Origin: Sulfuricurvum sp.
GTDB taxonomy: Bacteria > Campylobacterota > Campylobacteria > Campylobacterales > Sulfurimonadaceae
Assembly (NCBI GenBank): GCA_030679635.1
Contig: JAUXSZ010000074.1
Span: 1-8,877 of the forward strand
DNA: 8,877 nt
Reading direction: 5' to 3'
The notes beneath the pieces are model-generated. The model was not told the origin of the DNA and did not search any database. It was given only the letters and a program-made list of their open reading frames with translations. Positions 1-6,671 of the stretch are shown here, piece by piece. The translations under genes were made by a program, and so were the position numbers. Within the stretch, counting starts at the first letter, position 1. Each line of letters starts with the position of its first letter.

Positions 1-536
1 ATGTGTATGGATTTTCGAAACTGATGATGGATCATGTAGCGCGCCAGTATGCTCAAAAATTTGAAAATATCTCGATTGTGGGATTGCGCTATTTCAATGT
101 CTACGGACCGCATGAATTTTTCAAAAACAAAACGGCATCGATGGTCGTGCAGTTCGGCCATCAGCTTTTAGCCGGTAAAAATCCCAAACTCTTCGAGAAT
201 TCGGACAAAATTATTCGTGATTTTATTTACATTGAGGATATTGTCCAAGCCAATATTTTGGCGATGCATCCCAAAGAATCGGGCGTCTTCAATGTCGGAA
301 CGGGAAAGGCACGCTCGTTTCAATCGATTGTGGATACGCTTCAGCATGAACTGGGGACGTCGTACCCATGCGAATACATTCCGAACCCCTTTATCGGACG
401 TTATCAGTTCCATACCGAAGCCGATATTCAAACGACACGCGACGTATTAGGCTATGCCCCTCGTTTTGAACTCGAAGATGGGATCAAAGCGTATGCCCCT
501 GAAATCAAACGACTTTTCGCAGAGGAACTCTCATGA
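1..536 (+). CDS. hldD: ADP-L-glycero-D-manno-heptose 6-epimerase, C-terminal part (5' end outside window)
   Basis: This cytoplasmic short-chain dehydrogenase/reductase-type epimerase converts ADP-D-glycero-beta-D-manno-heptose to the L-glycero form, the last step of ADP-heptose synthesis for the LPS inner core. The reading frame is open from base 3 and enters from upstream, so only about 177 residues are visible. The N-terminal NADP-binding Rossmann half is missing. The first visible residues VYGFSK contain the Tyr-x-x-x-Lys catalytic pair of the family. After it come RYFNVYGP, a KLFE...RDFIY segment, GVFNVGTGKARSFQ and GRYQ, all closely matching remembered E. coli HldD. The C-terminus looks complete. 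Its TGA overlaps the ATG of hldE (ATGA, 533-536), indicating translational coupling. The apparent GTG start at base 3 is an internal Val codon, not a real start. Confidence 0.95.
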   Translation, partial: VYGFSKLMMDHVARQYAQKFENISIVGLRYFNVYGPHEFFKNKTASMVVQFGHQLLAGKNPKLFENSDKIIRDFIYIEDIVQANILAMHPKESGVFNVGTGKARSFQSIVDTLQHELGTSYPCEYIPNPFIGRYQFHTEADIQTTRDVLGYAPRFELEDGIKAYAPEIKRLFAEELS

Positions 537-1966
537 ATCGTCTGCAGGACGCACACCCGCATATTCTCGTCATCGGTGATTTGATGATTGACCATTATCT
601 GTGGGGCGGGTGTGAACGTATCTCTCCTGAAGCTCCCGTACAGGTCGTCGATATCGCGCGTGAAACGACGGTACTGGGCGGTGCCGGCAACGTGATTAAC
701 AATCTCGTCACATTGGGTGCACGCGTCAGCATAGCCGGAGTTATGGGCGATGATGAAAACGGGGAAGAGCTCAAAAATATGCTTTCATCGCTGGGCGCTT
801 CCTGCGAGGGACTCATCGTTCAAAAGGGGCGCAAAACATCCAAAAAAAGCCGTATTATTGCCTCCAATCAGCAGATATTGCGTTATGACAACGAATCAAA
901 AGATCCGATAGAGGCTGCGAGTGCCCAAAGCGTCATTGCCTATGTCGCAGGTATCGTGGATCAGTGCGACATGGTGATTCTTTCCGATTACGGCAAAGGG
1001 GTCATTACCGATGCCGTTGCGCAAGGGGTGATTGCGTGTGCCCAATCCAGAGGGAAAAAAGTTCTCGTTGATCCGAAGGGGAAAGATTACCGCAAATACA
1101 GCGGCGCCTATTTGTTAACGCCGAATAAAAAAGAGGCTTCGGAAGCGACGGGGATTGCGATCAAAGATGATGCCTCTTTGCGTGAGGCATTGCTTTGCCT
1201 CAAAGAGACGTGCGATCTTACGTGTTCGATGATTACCCTCTCCGAAGACGGGATTGCTCTTTATGATGAAACAATGCGCCGATATCCTACGGTTGCCAAA
1301 GAGGTATTTGATGTAACGGGGGCCGGAGATACGGTTATCGCATCCCTTTCGTTTGCCCTATCATGCGGATTATCAATCGATGAAGCGGCTCCATTTGCTA
1401 ACCATGCGGCTGCGGTGGTCGTTGGGAAGATCGGATCGGCTACGGTAACGCTGGATGAGATCGAGACGTACGAATCGAGTCTGCACCAAAGCACCTCGGA
1501 CGCGCATATCAAATCGCAAGAAGAGATTACGGTGATTGCCGAGCGGCTCAAACGTGAGGGAAAACGGGTCGTCTTTACCAACGGCTGCTTCGATATTCTC
1601 CATGTCGGACACGTGAAATATCTCCAAGAGGCGAAAAGCTACGGAGATGTACTCATTGTGGGGTTAAACACGGACAGTTCGGTACGAGAGCTCAAAGGGC
1701 CAACCCGTCCCGTGAATCCTGAAAATGACCGCGCGTACATTTTAGCGGCGCTCGAATCGGTTGATTATGTCGTGATGTTTAGCGACGAGACGCCGTATGA
1801 ACTGATCAAAAGTATCGCTCCTGATATTTTGGTCAAGGGGGGGGACTATGAAGGCAAAGAAGTTGTGGGGGCGGAACTTGCTACGGAACTGCGACTGGTG
1901 CAATTTGTGGACGGAAAAAGTACATCTGCCACAATTTCACGTATTCATAAAGGGGTAACCTGTTAA
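533..1966 (+). CDS. hldE: Bifunctional D-glycero-beta-D-manno-heptose-7-phosphate kinase / heptose-1-phosphate adenylyltransferase
   Basis: This two-domain cytoplasmic enzyme carries out two steps of ADP-heptose synthesis: C1 phosphorylation of heptose-7-phosphate, and adenylylation of heptose-1-phosphate. Residues about 1-315 form a PfkB/ribokinase-type kinase with GDLMIDHY near the N-terminus, the GGAGNV substrate loop (about 49-54), and DVTGAGD at 260-266 with the catalytic Asp at 266. Residues about 340-477 form a nucleotidyltransferase domain with TNGCFDILHVGH, whose HxGH motif lies at 357-360, followed by LKGPTRPVN and LVKGGDY. The 477-residue length and the kinase-first order match E. 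coli HldE, so both activities look intact. The start at 533 is supported by AGAGGA at 521-526, six bases upstream, and by the 4-base overlap with hldD. The heptose isomerase (gmhA) and phosphatase (gmhB) genes are not in this window. Confidence 0.97.
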   Translation: MNRLQDAHPHILVIGDLMIDHYLWGGCERISPEAPVQVVDIARETTVLGGAGNVINNLVTLGARVSIAGVMGDDENGEELKNMLSSLGASCEGLIVQKGRKTSKKSRIIASNQQILRYDNESKDPIEAASAQSVIAYVAGIVDQCDMVILSDYGKGVITDAVAQGVIACAQSRGKKVLVDPKGKDYRKYSGAYLLTPNKKEASEATGIAIKDDASLREALLCLKETCDLTCSMITLSEDGIALYDETMRRYPTVAKEVFDVTGAGDTVIASLSFALSCGLSIDEAAPFANHAAAVVVGKIGSATVTLDEIETYESSLHQSTSDAHIKSQEEITVIAERLKREGKRVVFTNGCFDILHVGHVKYLQEAKSYGDVLIVGLNTDSSVRELKGPTRPVNPENDRAYILAALESVDYVVMFSDETPYELIKSIAPDILVKGGDYEGKEVVGAELATELRLVQFVDGKSTSATISRIHKGVTC

Positions 1967-1967
1967 A

Positions 1968-1990
1968 AAGAAGTGGGGTGTTCCGCTCTT
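1968..1990. terminator. Possible weak bidirectional terminator between convergent hldE and waaF
   Basis: The 22-base gap between two convergent genes holds an imperfect inverted repeat: AAG-a-AGTGG, loop GGTGTT, CCGCT-CTT. It contains one G-T pair and one bulged A. Read on the minus strand it is followed by CTTCTTTTT, a T-run suited to ending the waaF transcript, although on that strand the G-T pair becomes a C-A mismatch. The plus-strand transcript has no T-run after the stem. This is a weak call that rests mainly on the convergent position. Confidence 0.25.
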
Positions 1991-2948
1991 AAACTAGACG
2001 TTTCACGGCCTCTATCACCTCATTCGCGGTGATGCTTTTCATGCACTCATGATGCCCCAACGGACATTCCCGCTTCATGCACGGCGCGCACTCCATGTCG
2101 TGACGTACGATAACACTTTTTTCATTTTGCCATTGGGATGTTTCCAGATGGCGTGTCGGACCGAAAATAGCAACAGTAGGGACCTGATAGGCTGCCGCGA
2201 CGTGCATGGGGCCGCTGTCGTTGGTGATAAAGAGATCCAGTCCGCCGATCATCGCGCACAGTTCCTGCACCGATGTTTTCCCTGCCATGTTCTTGACCGA
2301 AATCCCCTCTAATCGACATTCTATATCCTTTGCCATTGCCACTTCACCAGGTCCTCCGAACAAAACAATCTCATACCGATCGCTTAACGAGCGTGCCACT
2401 TCGGCAAATTTTTCGGGATACCACCGTTTGGCGCTTCCGTAGGTTGCCCCAGGGTTGATCCCCAGCGTAGGACGCTCATACGGATGCGCTGGAATATGGA
2501 GTTTTAACCGGCCTACGATGAGGGGTTGTGCACACATGCTCTGTGCAATATCACGGTATTGCTCAACGAGATGTGAGGGATGGGAGGGCTTGATGGGATG
2601 GGTAAGAAACACGGCAGAATGCCAGCTTGAACGTCCGGCACGCAGGGGTGTACCGCTGAAAAAGAGGAGGAGTGAGGAGTGAAGCTGATTGCGAAACGTA
2701 ATCGCCATATCATGCGCTCCCAGTTCTTTCGCAAAGCGGTAGGTGTTGAGAAAACGGTTCCCTCTCTTTTTCGTATTGTCGACGTAGGAGCGGGTACATT
2801 TTGGATGGTGTTTGAGTGCTTCAATGCTCACATACGATCCGACCATTGTCAGCTGGGCATCAGGATAAGCAATACAGAGGGCTTCGATGGCAGGGGTCGC
2901 CATTACCGCATCCCCTAGCCAGTTTGGGAGAATAATCAGGATTTTCAA
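1989..2948 (-). CDS. waaF: ADP-heptose:LPS heptosyltransferase II (GT9)
   Basis: This GT-B fold enzyme adds the second L-glycero-D-manno-heptose to the LPS inner core, using ADP-heptose at the cytoplasmic face of the inner membrane. The 319-residue protein shows the GT9 signature in order: NWLGDAVMATPA at 9-20 with the conserved N-terminal Asp13, GINPGATYGSAKRW at 163-176 (nucleotide-sugar region), NDSGPMH at 243-249 and FGPT at 262-265. The C-terminal cluster ECAPCMKRECPLGHHEC (Cys 287, 290, 295, 302) is a tail I associate with WaaF rather than WaaC. The start is TTG at 2946-2948. It is chosen because AAGGA (minus strand, 2955-2959) lies six bases upstream, an in-frame TAA lies four codons upstream, and TTGA overlaps the stop of the preceding gene. 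It is probably translationally coupled to that gene. Confidence 0.93.
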   Translation of the reverse strand: MKILIILPNWLGDAVMATPAIEALCIAYPDAQLTMVGSYVSIEALKHHPKCTRSYVDNTKKRGNRFLNTYRFAKELGAHDMAITFRNQLHSSLLLFFSGTPLRAGRSSWHSAVFLTHPIKPSHPSHLVEQYRDIAQSMCAQPLIVGRLKLHIPAHPYERPTLGINPGATYGSAKRWYPEKFAEVARSLSDRYEIVLFGGPGEVAMAKDIECRLEGISVKNMAGKTSVQELCAMIGGLDLFITNDSGPMHVAAAYQVPTVAIFGPTRHLETSQWQNEKSVIVRHDMECAPCMKRECPLGHHECMKSITANEVIEAVKRLV

Positions 2949-4117
2949 GCGGCTTCCTTATAGGTATAGATCGGAGTCGTGTTGAGATCCCAGGTGATGT
3001 GCAAAACACCTCTTGGAGTAGTGCACACCAAGAGATGGGTGCCGCTCTTTTCACGGTAGTTTACCCATGTCGCATCCATCAGATGTGTCAGCATGGTTTG
3101 ATACGCGTAAAAAGCCGTGCGTTTACGAATCCCTTCCCGGTTATCGATGAGCCCGTATCCCGGGGAAATGAGTTGATGCCAATAAACGGAGGATACCTTT
3201 TGGGTCGCAAAGGCGAGTAAATGATAACGGACCATAAAATCAGCGTAATCTTTTTCACTGACACACTCATGCTCGCTTGTCGGAGCATAGGGAGCCGTGT
3301 TTTTGATCGGCCAGTTGGTTTCGGTGATGATCAGCTCGTTCGCCGTTTTAAAACTGAGACGCATCAACGCGTCGATAAGAGTGATTTTTCCCATAAGGTT
3401 AAAGCCCATTTGTCTATTTTCAGGGGCGCCGCGCCTGTCAACATAGAGAAGGGTCCCTAAGGAATCAAAATAGATATTTTTGAGATTGAAAAGGGTATGG
3501 GTCGTAAAATGGAGCTCAAAATCGATCACATTGGAACCGATAAATTTGAGATTGGGAAAGAACTCTTTTTTCAAAGCATAGGCGACGGAATAAAATTTCA
3601 GATATTCGTTGACGCTAAAAAACCCCCATTTGGCACGGTTGATCGTAGAGCCAATAACATAGGTATTGCAACTGTTTTTAAGAGCAGTGAAAATTGCTGT
3701 TAAATGTTTTTGGGTCAAACTCGCATTGGTGATGTGTTCGCGGTCTTGCAAGAGTGCAACGGTGATATGATGATTTTGAAAAGAGCGGATAAACGCAAGG
3801 TATTCCTCAAGACGCTCCATTTCCCAAAGAGGGATACGGATCAGGAGTTTTTTTACCCCCAGCTCTCGGATTAATTCAAGAGGAAGAGAGGGATCTTTTT
3901 CTAAATTGACCCCCATCCCGAAAAACTCTTTACCGGTTATTTTTTTGCGCGGAAGAAATATAGTAATGATAAAAGCAATAGGCAGTACAATCAAAGCGAT
4001 TAAAAAAGTTTTGATGAGTGAGGGGAGTCCACTGCGGCGCATTTTACGCTTAAGTGATTTGTCTCGAATAATGGTTGGCTGATCGGAATAGTGATCCCAA
4101 GAAAACGGTTCTTTCAT
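2945..4117 (-). CDS. Membrane-anchored TIM-barrel (clan GH-A-like) protein of the LPS locus, function unknown
   Basis: The 390-residue protein has a basic N-terminal stretch (Lys/Arg 22-28), one hydrophobic segment at about 33-56, and a large soluble domain. The charge pattern predicts the C-terminus in the periplasm. The soluble domain reads like a clan GH-A glycoside hydrolase (GH5/GH39 style): FGMGVNLEKD after the anchor, alternating strand-helix units, YVIGSTINRAKWG at 153-165 where the beta-4 acid/base motif is expected, LIITETNWP at 262-270 with Glu266 as candidate nucleophile, and VYWHQLISPGYG near the end. At the beta-4 position the expected G-N-E-P-N appears as G-S-T-I-N, so the acid/base Glu seems replaced by Thr158. 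The protein may therefore be a binding protein or use different chemistry. It overlaps waaF by 4 bases and is co-transcribed with it, so a role in cell-envelope glycans is inferred, not shown. The ATG at 4117 has no clear ribosome site. ATG at codon 26 (4042), just before the anchor, is an alternative. Confidence 0.85.
   Translation of the reverse strand: MKEPFSWDHYSDQPTIIRDKSLKRKMRRSGLPSLIKTFLIALIVLPIAFIITIFLPRKKITGKEFFGMGVNLEKDPSLPLELIRELGVKKLLIRIPLWEMERLEEYLAFIRSFQNHHITVALLQDREHITNASLTQKHLTAIFTALKNSCNTYVIGSTINRAKWGFFSVNEYLKFYSVAYALKKEFFPNLKFIGSNVIDFELHFTTHTLFNLKNIYFDSLGTLLYVDRRGAPENRQMGFNLMGKITLIDALMRLSFKTANELIITETNWPIKNTAPYAPTSEHECVSEKDYADFMVRYHLLAFATQKVSSVYWHQLISPGYGLIDNREGIRKRTAFYAYQTMLTHLMDATWVNYREKSGTHLLVCTTPRGVLHITWDLNTTPIYTYKEAA
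2955..2959 (-). promoter_or_regulatory. Shine-Dalgarno site for the TTG start of waaF
   Basis: AAGGA on the minus strand sits six bases before the TTG at 2948-2946, inside the last codons of the upstream gene. Together with the in-frame TAA just upstream (2960-2958), it fixes the non-ATG start of waaF. Confidence 0.7.
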
Positions 4118-4123
4118 GGTGGG

Positions 4124-4129
4124 ATTATA
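4124..4129 (-). promoter_or_regulatory. -10 element (TATAAT) of the minus-strand gene pair
   Basis: A perfect TATAAT on the minus strand ends six bases before the ATG at 4117, with CCCACC between. No convincing -35 is seen, which is usual for sigma-70 promoters of Campylobacterota. Standard spacing would put the transcription start at or within a base or two of the ATG, giving a leaderless or nearly leaderless mRNA unless translation starts further in. Confidence 0.5.
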
Positions 4130-4140
4130 GCGTTATTGGG

Positions 4141-4166
4141 TAAAATAACCTTATTAAAGTAAGGGT
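4141..4166 (+). promoter_or_regulatory. -10 (TAAAAT) and ribosome site of the plus-strand GT9 gene
   Basis: TAAAAT at 4141-4146 is a plausible -10, predicting a transcription start near 4153. AAGGGT at 4161-4166 is the ribosome site, five bases before the ATG at 4172. The site lies back to back with the minus-strand TATAAT at 4124-4129, with 11 bases between the two -10 boxes, so polymerases could compete for the two promoters. No experimental support is visible. Confidence 0.4.
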
Positions 4167-4171
4167 GAAAA

Positions 4172-5143
4172 ATGAATATACTCGTAGTACGCAACGATAA
4201 GTTGGGTGATTTTATCACGGCATTGCCGACGTTATACGTTTTAAAACATTACAGTCCTTCTAATCGTGTTATTGCCCTTGTTGCCCCGCTTAACCGAAAG
4301 CTGGCCGAATCGTGCGATTTTATCGATGAGGTGATCGTGGATGAGGGGGGTGACATTTTAGAGCTGGCTTTTACAATCAAAAAAGGCAATATCGATGCTT
4401 CGGTTACCCTCTTTTCGAATACGCGCGTCGCCATAGCGCAATTTTTTGCCCGTATCCCCCTCCGTATCGCCCCCGCCACCAAAATCGCTCAGATTTTTTA
4501 CAACCGCCGTATTCCACAGCGCCGTAGCCGCGTGGAGATGGCGGAGTTCGAATACAATCTTCAGCTTGCTCGTGCGCTGTTCGGTGATCTCTCCCTTGAT
4601 TTCCCCAAACCTCTGCTGCACTTTACCGATGCACCTTTTCGGGCGTTCTGTACTGAGTATGGGATTACCAAACCGGTCGTCGCGTTTCATCCCGGTTTCG
4701 GAGGTTCCTCCGATGCCAACTGGACGTTGAACGAATACCTCCAATTGGTGCACTTGGCTGAAAAAAATGAGACTATAAATATTGTGATGACGTTTGGTCC
4801 CGATGAAGAAAATCTGTATAACGAAGCGAAGGCTCTTTTGAAAGAGAGCCGTGTGATTTTATACCGCTCGCAGGGGAGCATTGTCGATTTTGCGGCACTT
4901 TTGAGCCGATTCAAACTCTTTGTCAGTACGTCGACGGGGACCTATCATTTGGCAAGTGCGGTAGGGTGCGAAACCTTTACCTTCTTTGCCGATACCCTCT
5001 TTGCATCAGCGGCGCGCTGGAAGAGTATCGGCGAGGAGAGCAAACAGCACCATTTTATGATTCCCCTTGATCCTGCCGGACGTACAGCGATGTTTGAACG
5101 GGTCAAGAGTGAGTTGACACATTTCCTTTTAAAAGGTTTTTGA
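4172..5143 (+). CDS. GT9 heptosyltransferase-family protein (WaaC/WaaQ-like, acceptor unknown)
   Basis: This 323-residue GT-B enzyme belongs to the family that transfers heptose from ADP-heptose to LPS core. The N-terminus ILVVRNDKLGDFITALP carries the conserved LGD with Asp13. HPGFGGSSDANW at 173-184 corresponds to the HPG/NPG...W nucleotide-sugar segment. STSTGTYHLASAVG at 252-265 corresponds to the usual N-D-S-G-P-M-H loop but differs at several positions, having Thr for Pro and Tyr for Met. It lacks the Cys-rich tail of the WaaF product encoded nearby, so it is a different heptosyltransferase: WaaC (HepI), a WaaQ-type HepIII enzyme, or one using another acceptor. The start is supported by AAGGG six bases upstream. 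It stands alone on this strand, with a divergent promoter upstream and a convergent kinase gene overlapping its last 41 bases. Confidence 0.85.
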   Translation: MNILVVRNDKLGDFITALPTLYVLKHYSPSNRVIALVAPLNRKLAESCDFIDEVIVDEGGDILELAFTIKKGNIDASVTLFSNTRVAIAQFFARIPLRIAPATKIAQIFYNRRIPQRRSRVEMAEFEYNLQLARALFGDLSLDFPKPLLHFTDAPFRAFCTEYGITKPVVAFHPGFGGSSDANWTLNEYLQLVHLAEKNETINIVMTFGPDEENLYNEAKALLKESRVILYRSQGSIVDFAALLSRFKLFVSTSTGTYHLASAVGCETFTFFADTLFASAARWKSIGEESKQHHFMIPLDPAGRTAMFERVKSELTHFLLKGF

Positions 5144-5870
5144 TTCTCTTTTTGAAATTCTTGATCCGTTTGTTGGCATCGTTATGCCGCTTCATCTCAT
5201 GGATCGCGGTCGTTTCCTCTAAACCGCTGAGCTTTGCATATTCACGACCCATGATCTCAATCTCTTCATCGGTAGCCCACAGCTTATTGAAATTTTCACA
5301 TCCCTCCAAGGCACTTATAGAGCGAAACTCCATACGGTTGATATCGACGATGCTGAATTGATAACCGTTTTCGGTTCGTTTGATCAGGATATTGCCGGGT
5401 GAGTAATCGAGGTGCCATACCCCTTTTTGGTGGAGATCGTAGGTATACGCGGCAAAGGCTTTGAAGATGGTTTCACGCTCTTCAAGCGGTTCGAGCAGCG
5501 GGGTGCGGATCGTAAAGTCATACTCAAAATATTCGGAGATAAAAAAGCTCTCACGCAGCCAATTTGATTCAAAAAACTCGATTGCGGCAATCGGTTTTGG
5601 GGTCGAAATTTCCAGTTCTTCGAGACGCAGCGCATTGTGGTACGATTTAGTGGCTTTGCTTGAGCGAAAATAGGTATAGACGATCCGATTGAACAGATGG
5701 GGGACTTTGAACGATTTGACGACGGTTTTAATCCCGTTTAGGTCAATAACTTTGAGTTCGTTGCGGGCTTTATGGATACTGCGATTGTCTGCATCAAAAA
5801 TCTCCCGTATTGATTCAAAGGAGTGGATAAGAGATTGATAATTGGATCTGTATTCGCACTGAACGCTCAT
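5103..5870 (-). CDS. Kdo/WaaP-family lipopolysaccharide core kinase
   Basis: This small protein-kinase-like enzyme of 255 residues probably phosphorylates a Kdo or heptose of the LPS inner core with ATP, in the cytoplasm. Numbering from the ATG at 5870, the visible kinase elements are VVKSF with the beta-3 Lys at 52, a helix-C Glu at 84 or 85 (LRLEELEISTP), the catalytic loop HLDYSPGN at 153-160 (Asp155, Asn160), and IVDINRM with the metal-binding Asp176 in the place of DFG. These are the marks of the KdkA/WaaP/InaA group. The C-terminus is basic (RIKNFKKRIKNLLK), as expected for membrane association. The reading frame stays open to 6020, but that start would overlap the divergent deacetylase gene by 81 bases. 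AAGG (5876-5879) lies five bases before ATG 5870, so the shorter form is preferred. Its target sugar cannot be read from sequence. Confidence 0.85.
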   Translation of the reverse strand: MSVQCEYRSNYQSLIHSFESIREIFDADNRSIHKARNELKVIDLNGIKTVVKSFKVPHLFNRIVYTYFRSSKATKSYHNALRLEELEISTPKPIAAIEFFESNWLRESFFISEYFEYDFTIRTPLLEPLEERETIFKAFAAYTYDLHQKGVWHLDYSPGNILIKRTENGYQFSIVDINRMEFRSISALEGCENFNKLWATDEEIEIMGREYAKLSGLEETTAIHEMKRHNDANKRIKNFKKRIKNLLKGNVSTHS

Positions 5871-5875
5871 GGTAA

Positions 5876-5879
5876 CCTT
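5876..5879 (-). promoter_or_regulatory. Shine-Dalgarno site selecting the kinase start at 5870
   Basis: AAAAGG on the minus strand is followed by TTACC and the ATG at 5870-5868. This spacing favours a 255-residue kinase over the 305-residue open frame that begins inside the divergent gene. Confidence 0.6.
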
Positions 5880-5896
5880 TTGCCTAAGTGAGGGTA

Positions 5897-5933
5897 TGGT
5901 ATGATACTTTATAATTCCTGAAAGGTGAGAGGA
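5897..5933 (+). promoter_or_regulatory. Promoter and ribosome site of the deacetylase-glycosyltransferase operon
   Basis: The 69-base divergent gap holds two -10 candidates for the plus strand. One is an extended -10, TGGTATGAT, at 5897-5905. The other is a perfect TATAAT at 5910-5915. GAGAGGA at 5927-5933 is a ribosome site six bases before ATG 5940. No clear -35 is visible. On the minus strand the same area reads TATAAA (5913-5908), which could serve the kinase gene, so the two transcripts probably share this region. Confidence 0.5.
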
Positions 5934-5939
5934 TAACAA

Positions 5940-6671
5940 ATGCTTCCAGTCGTTATGTACCATCATATCAACAGTGACGATCTTCCTCTCTCGAATTCGG
6001 ATGCCATGATGGAAGCGCATCTGCGTCTCATCAGTGAGCGCTATACGACTATTTTCCCTGGCGAACCAATCGTTAGCCGTTCTCTATGTCTGACGTTTGA
6101 CGATGCCTACTACGATTTTTATTACTATGTCTTTCCCCTGCTCAAAAAGTTCAATCTCAAAGCTCTTTTGGCAGTTCCTACCGCATTTATTCTCGATGAG
6201 ACCGATGTTGAACCCTTGCAGCGGTTATCCCTCAAACATCATGAAATTTACAAAAATCACAAAGCTTTTGCCCCTTTTTGCACCTATGCCGAGCTGCGGG
6301 AAATGGTTCAAAGCGGTCACGTTGAGATTGCTTCTCATTCGATGAATCATGTGAATCTGACCGAAGACGGGGTTGATCTGGATCGGGAAGTGTTCGGATC
6401 CAAAGTGATTCTCGAAGAGAAACTTGGATATCGGGTCGATTCGTTTGTCCTTCCCTACGGAAAATACAACGATGCCGTAGTAGCTTTGGCACGCGAACAT
6501 TACGCCTATGTCTTTCGGATCGGAAATGCCTTTAACCCCTCATGGGATGGGATCGGCGGACTTATCTACCGGATCAAAGGGGATGGTCTAAAAACTCCGA
6601 ATGAACTTTTCAGGCCCCTCAAACAGCTTGGTTTCTGGTGTAAAACAGTGATTAAAGGGATAAAGAGTTAA
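5940..6671 (+). CDS. Polysaccharide deacetylase (NodB domain), probably cytoplasmic LPS-core deacetylase
   Basis: This 243-residue carbohydrate esterase 4-type enzyme is a metal-dependent N- or O-deacetylase. The core motifs are TFDDA at 52-56 (Asp54 and Asp55: base and metal ligand), SHSMNH at 132-137 (His133 and His137: metal ligands) and LPYGKY around 172-174, together with an MYHHI start typical of this subgroup. All metal-binding residues are present, so activity is expected. No signal peptide or membrane segment is seen, which places it in the cytoplasm, unlike peptidoglycan or biofilm deacetylases that work outside. It is the first gene of a run with three glycosyltransferases and shares one base with the next (TAATG). 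The Klebsiella core enzyme WabN, which deacetylates core GlcNAc to GlcN, is a functional precedent but not shown to be an orthologue. The substrate is inferred to be an N-acetylated core sugar or an intermediate. Confidence 0.87.
   Translation: MLPVVMYHHINSDDLPLSNSDAMMEAHLRLISERYTTIFPGEPIVSRSLCLTFDDAYYDFYYYVFPLLKKFNLKALLAVPTAFILDETDVEPLQRLSLKHHEIYKNHKAFAPFCTYAELREMVQSGHVEIASHSMNHVNLTEDGVDLDREVFGSKVILEEKLGYRVDSFVLPYGKYNDAVVALAREHYAYVFRIGNAFNPSWDGIGGLIYRIKGDGLKTPNELFRPLKQLGFWCKTVIKGIKS

Noticed and set aside
1..535. Treating GTG at base 3 as the start of a complete 177-residue protein
   Set aside because: The first residues are the catalytic YxxxK of HldD, so the N-terminal half must lie upstream of the window.
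2513..2824. 103-codon minus-strand open frame in another frame of waaF
   Set aside because: It overlaps waaF on the same strand and has a low-complexity Ser/Pro-rich product, consistent with an out-of-frame reading.
4358..4753. 131-codon minus-strand open frame
   Set aside because: It is opposite the GT9 gene, which carries clear family motifs through the same DNA. The frame's protein shows no domain.
5125..5136. Palindrome CCTTTTAAAAGG followed by TTTTT as a terminator
   Set aside because: The stem can be only four base pairs with a TTAA loop and it lies within coding sequence of both genes. It is too weak to call as a feature.
5871..6020. A 50-residue N-terminal extension of the minus-strand kinase frame
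   Set aside because: It would overlap the start of the divergent deacetylase gene by 81 bases and cross both divergent promoters. A good ribosome site precedes the ATG at 5870, and the extension shows no kinase motif.
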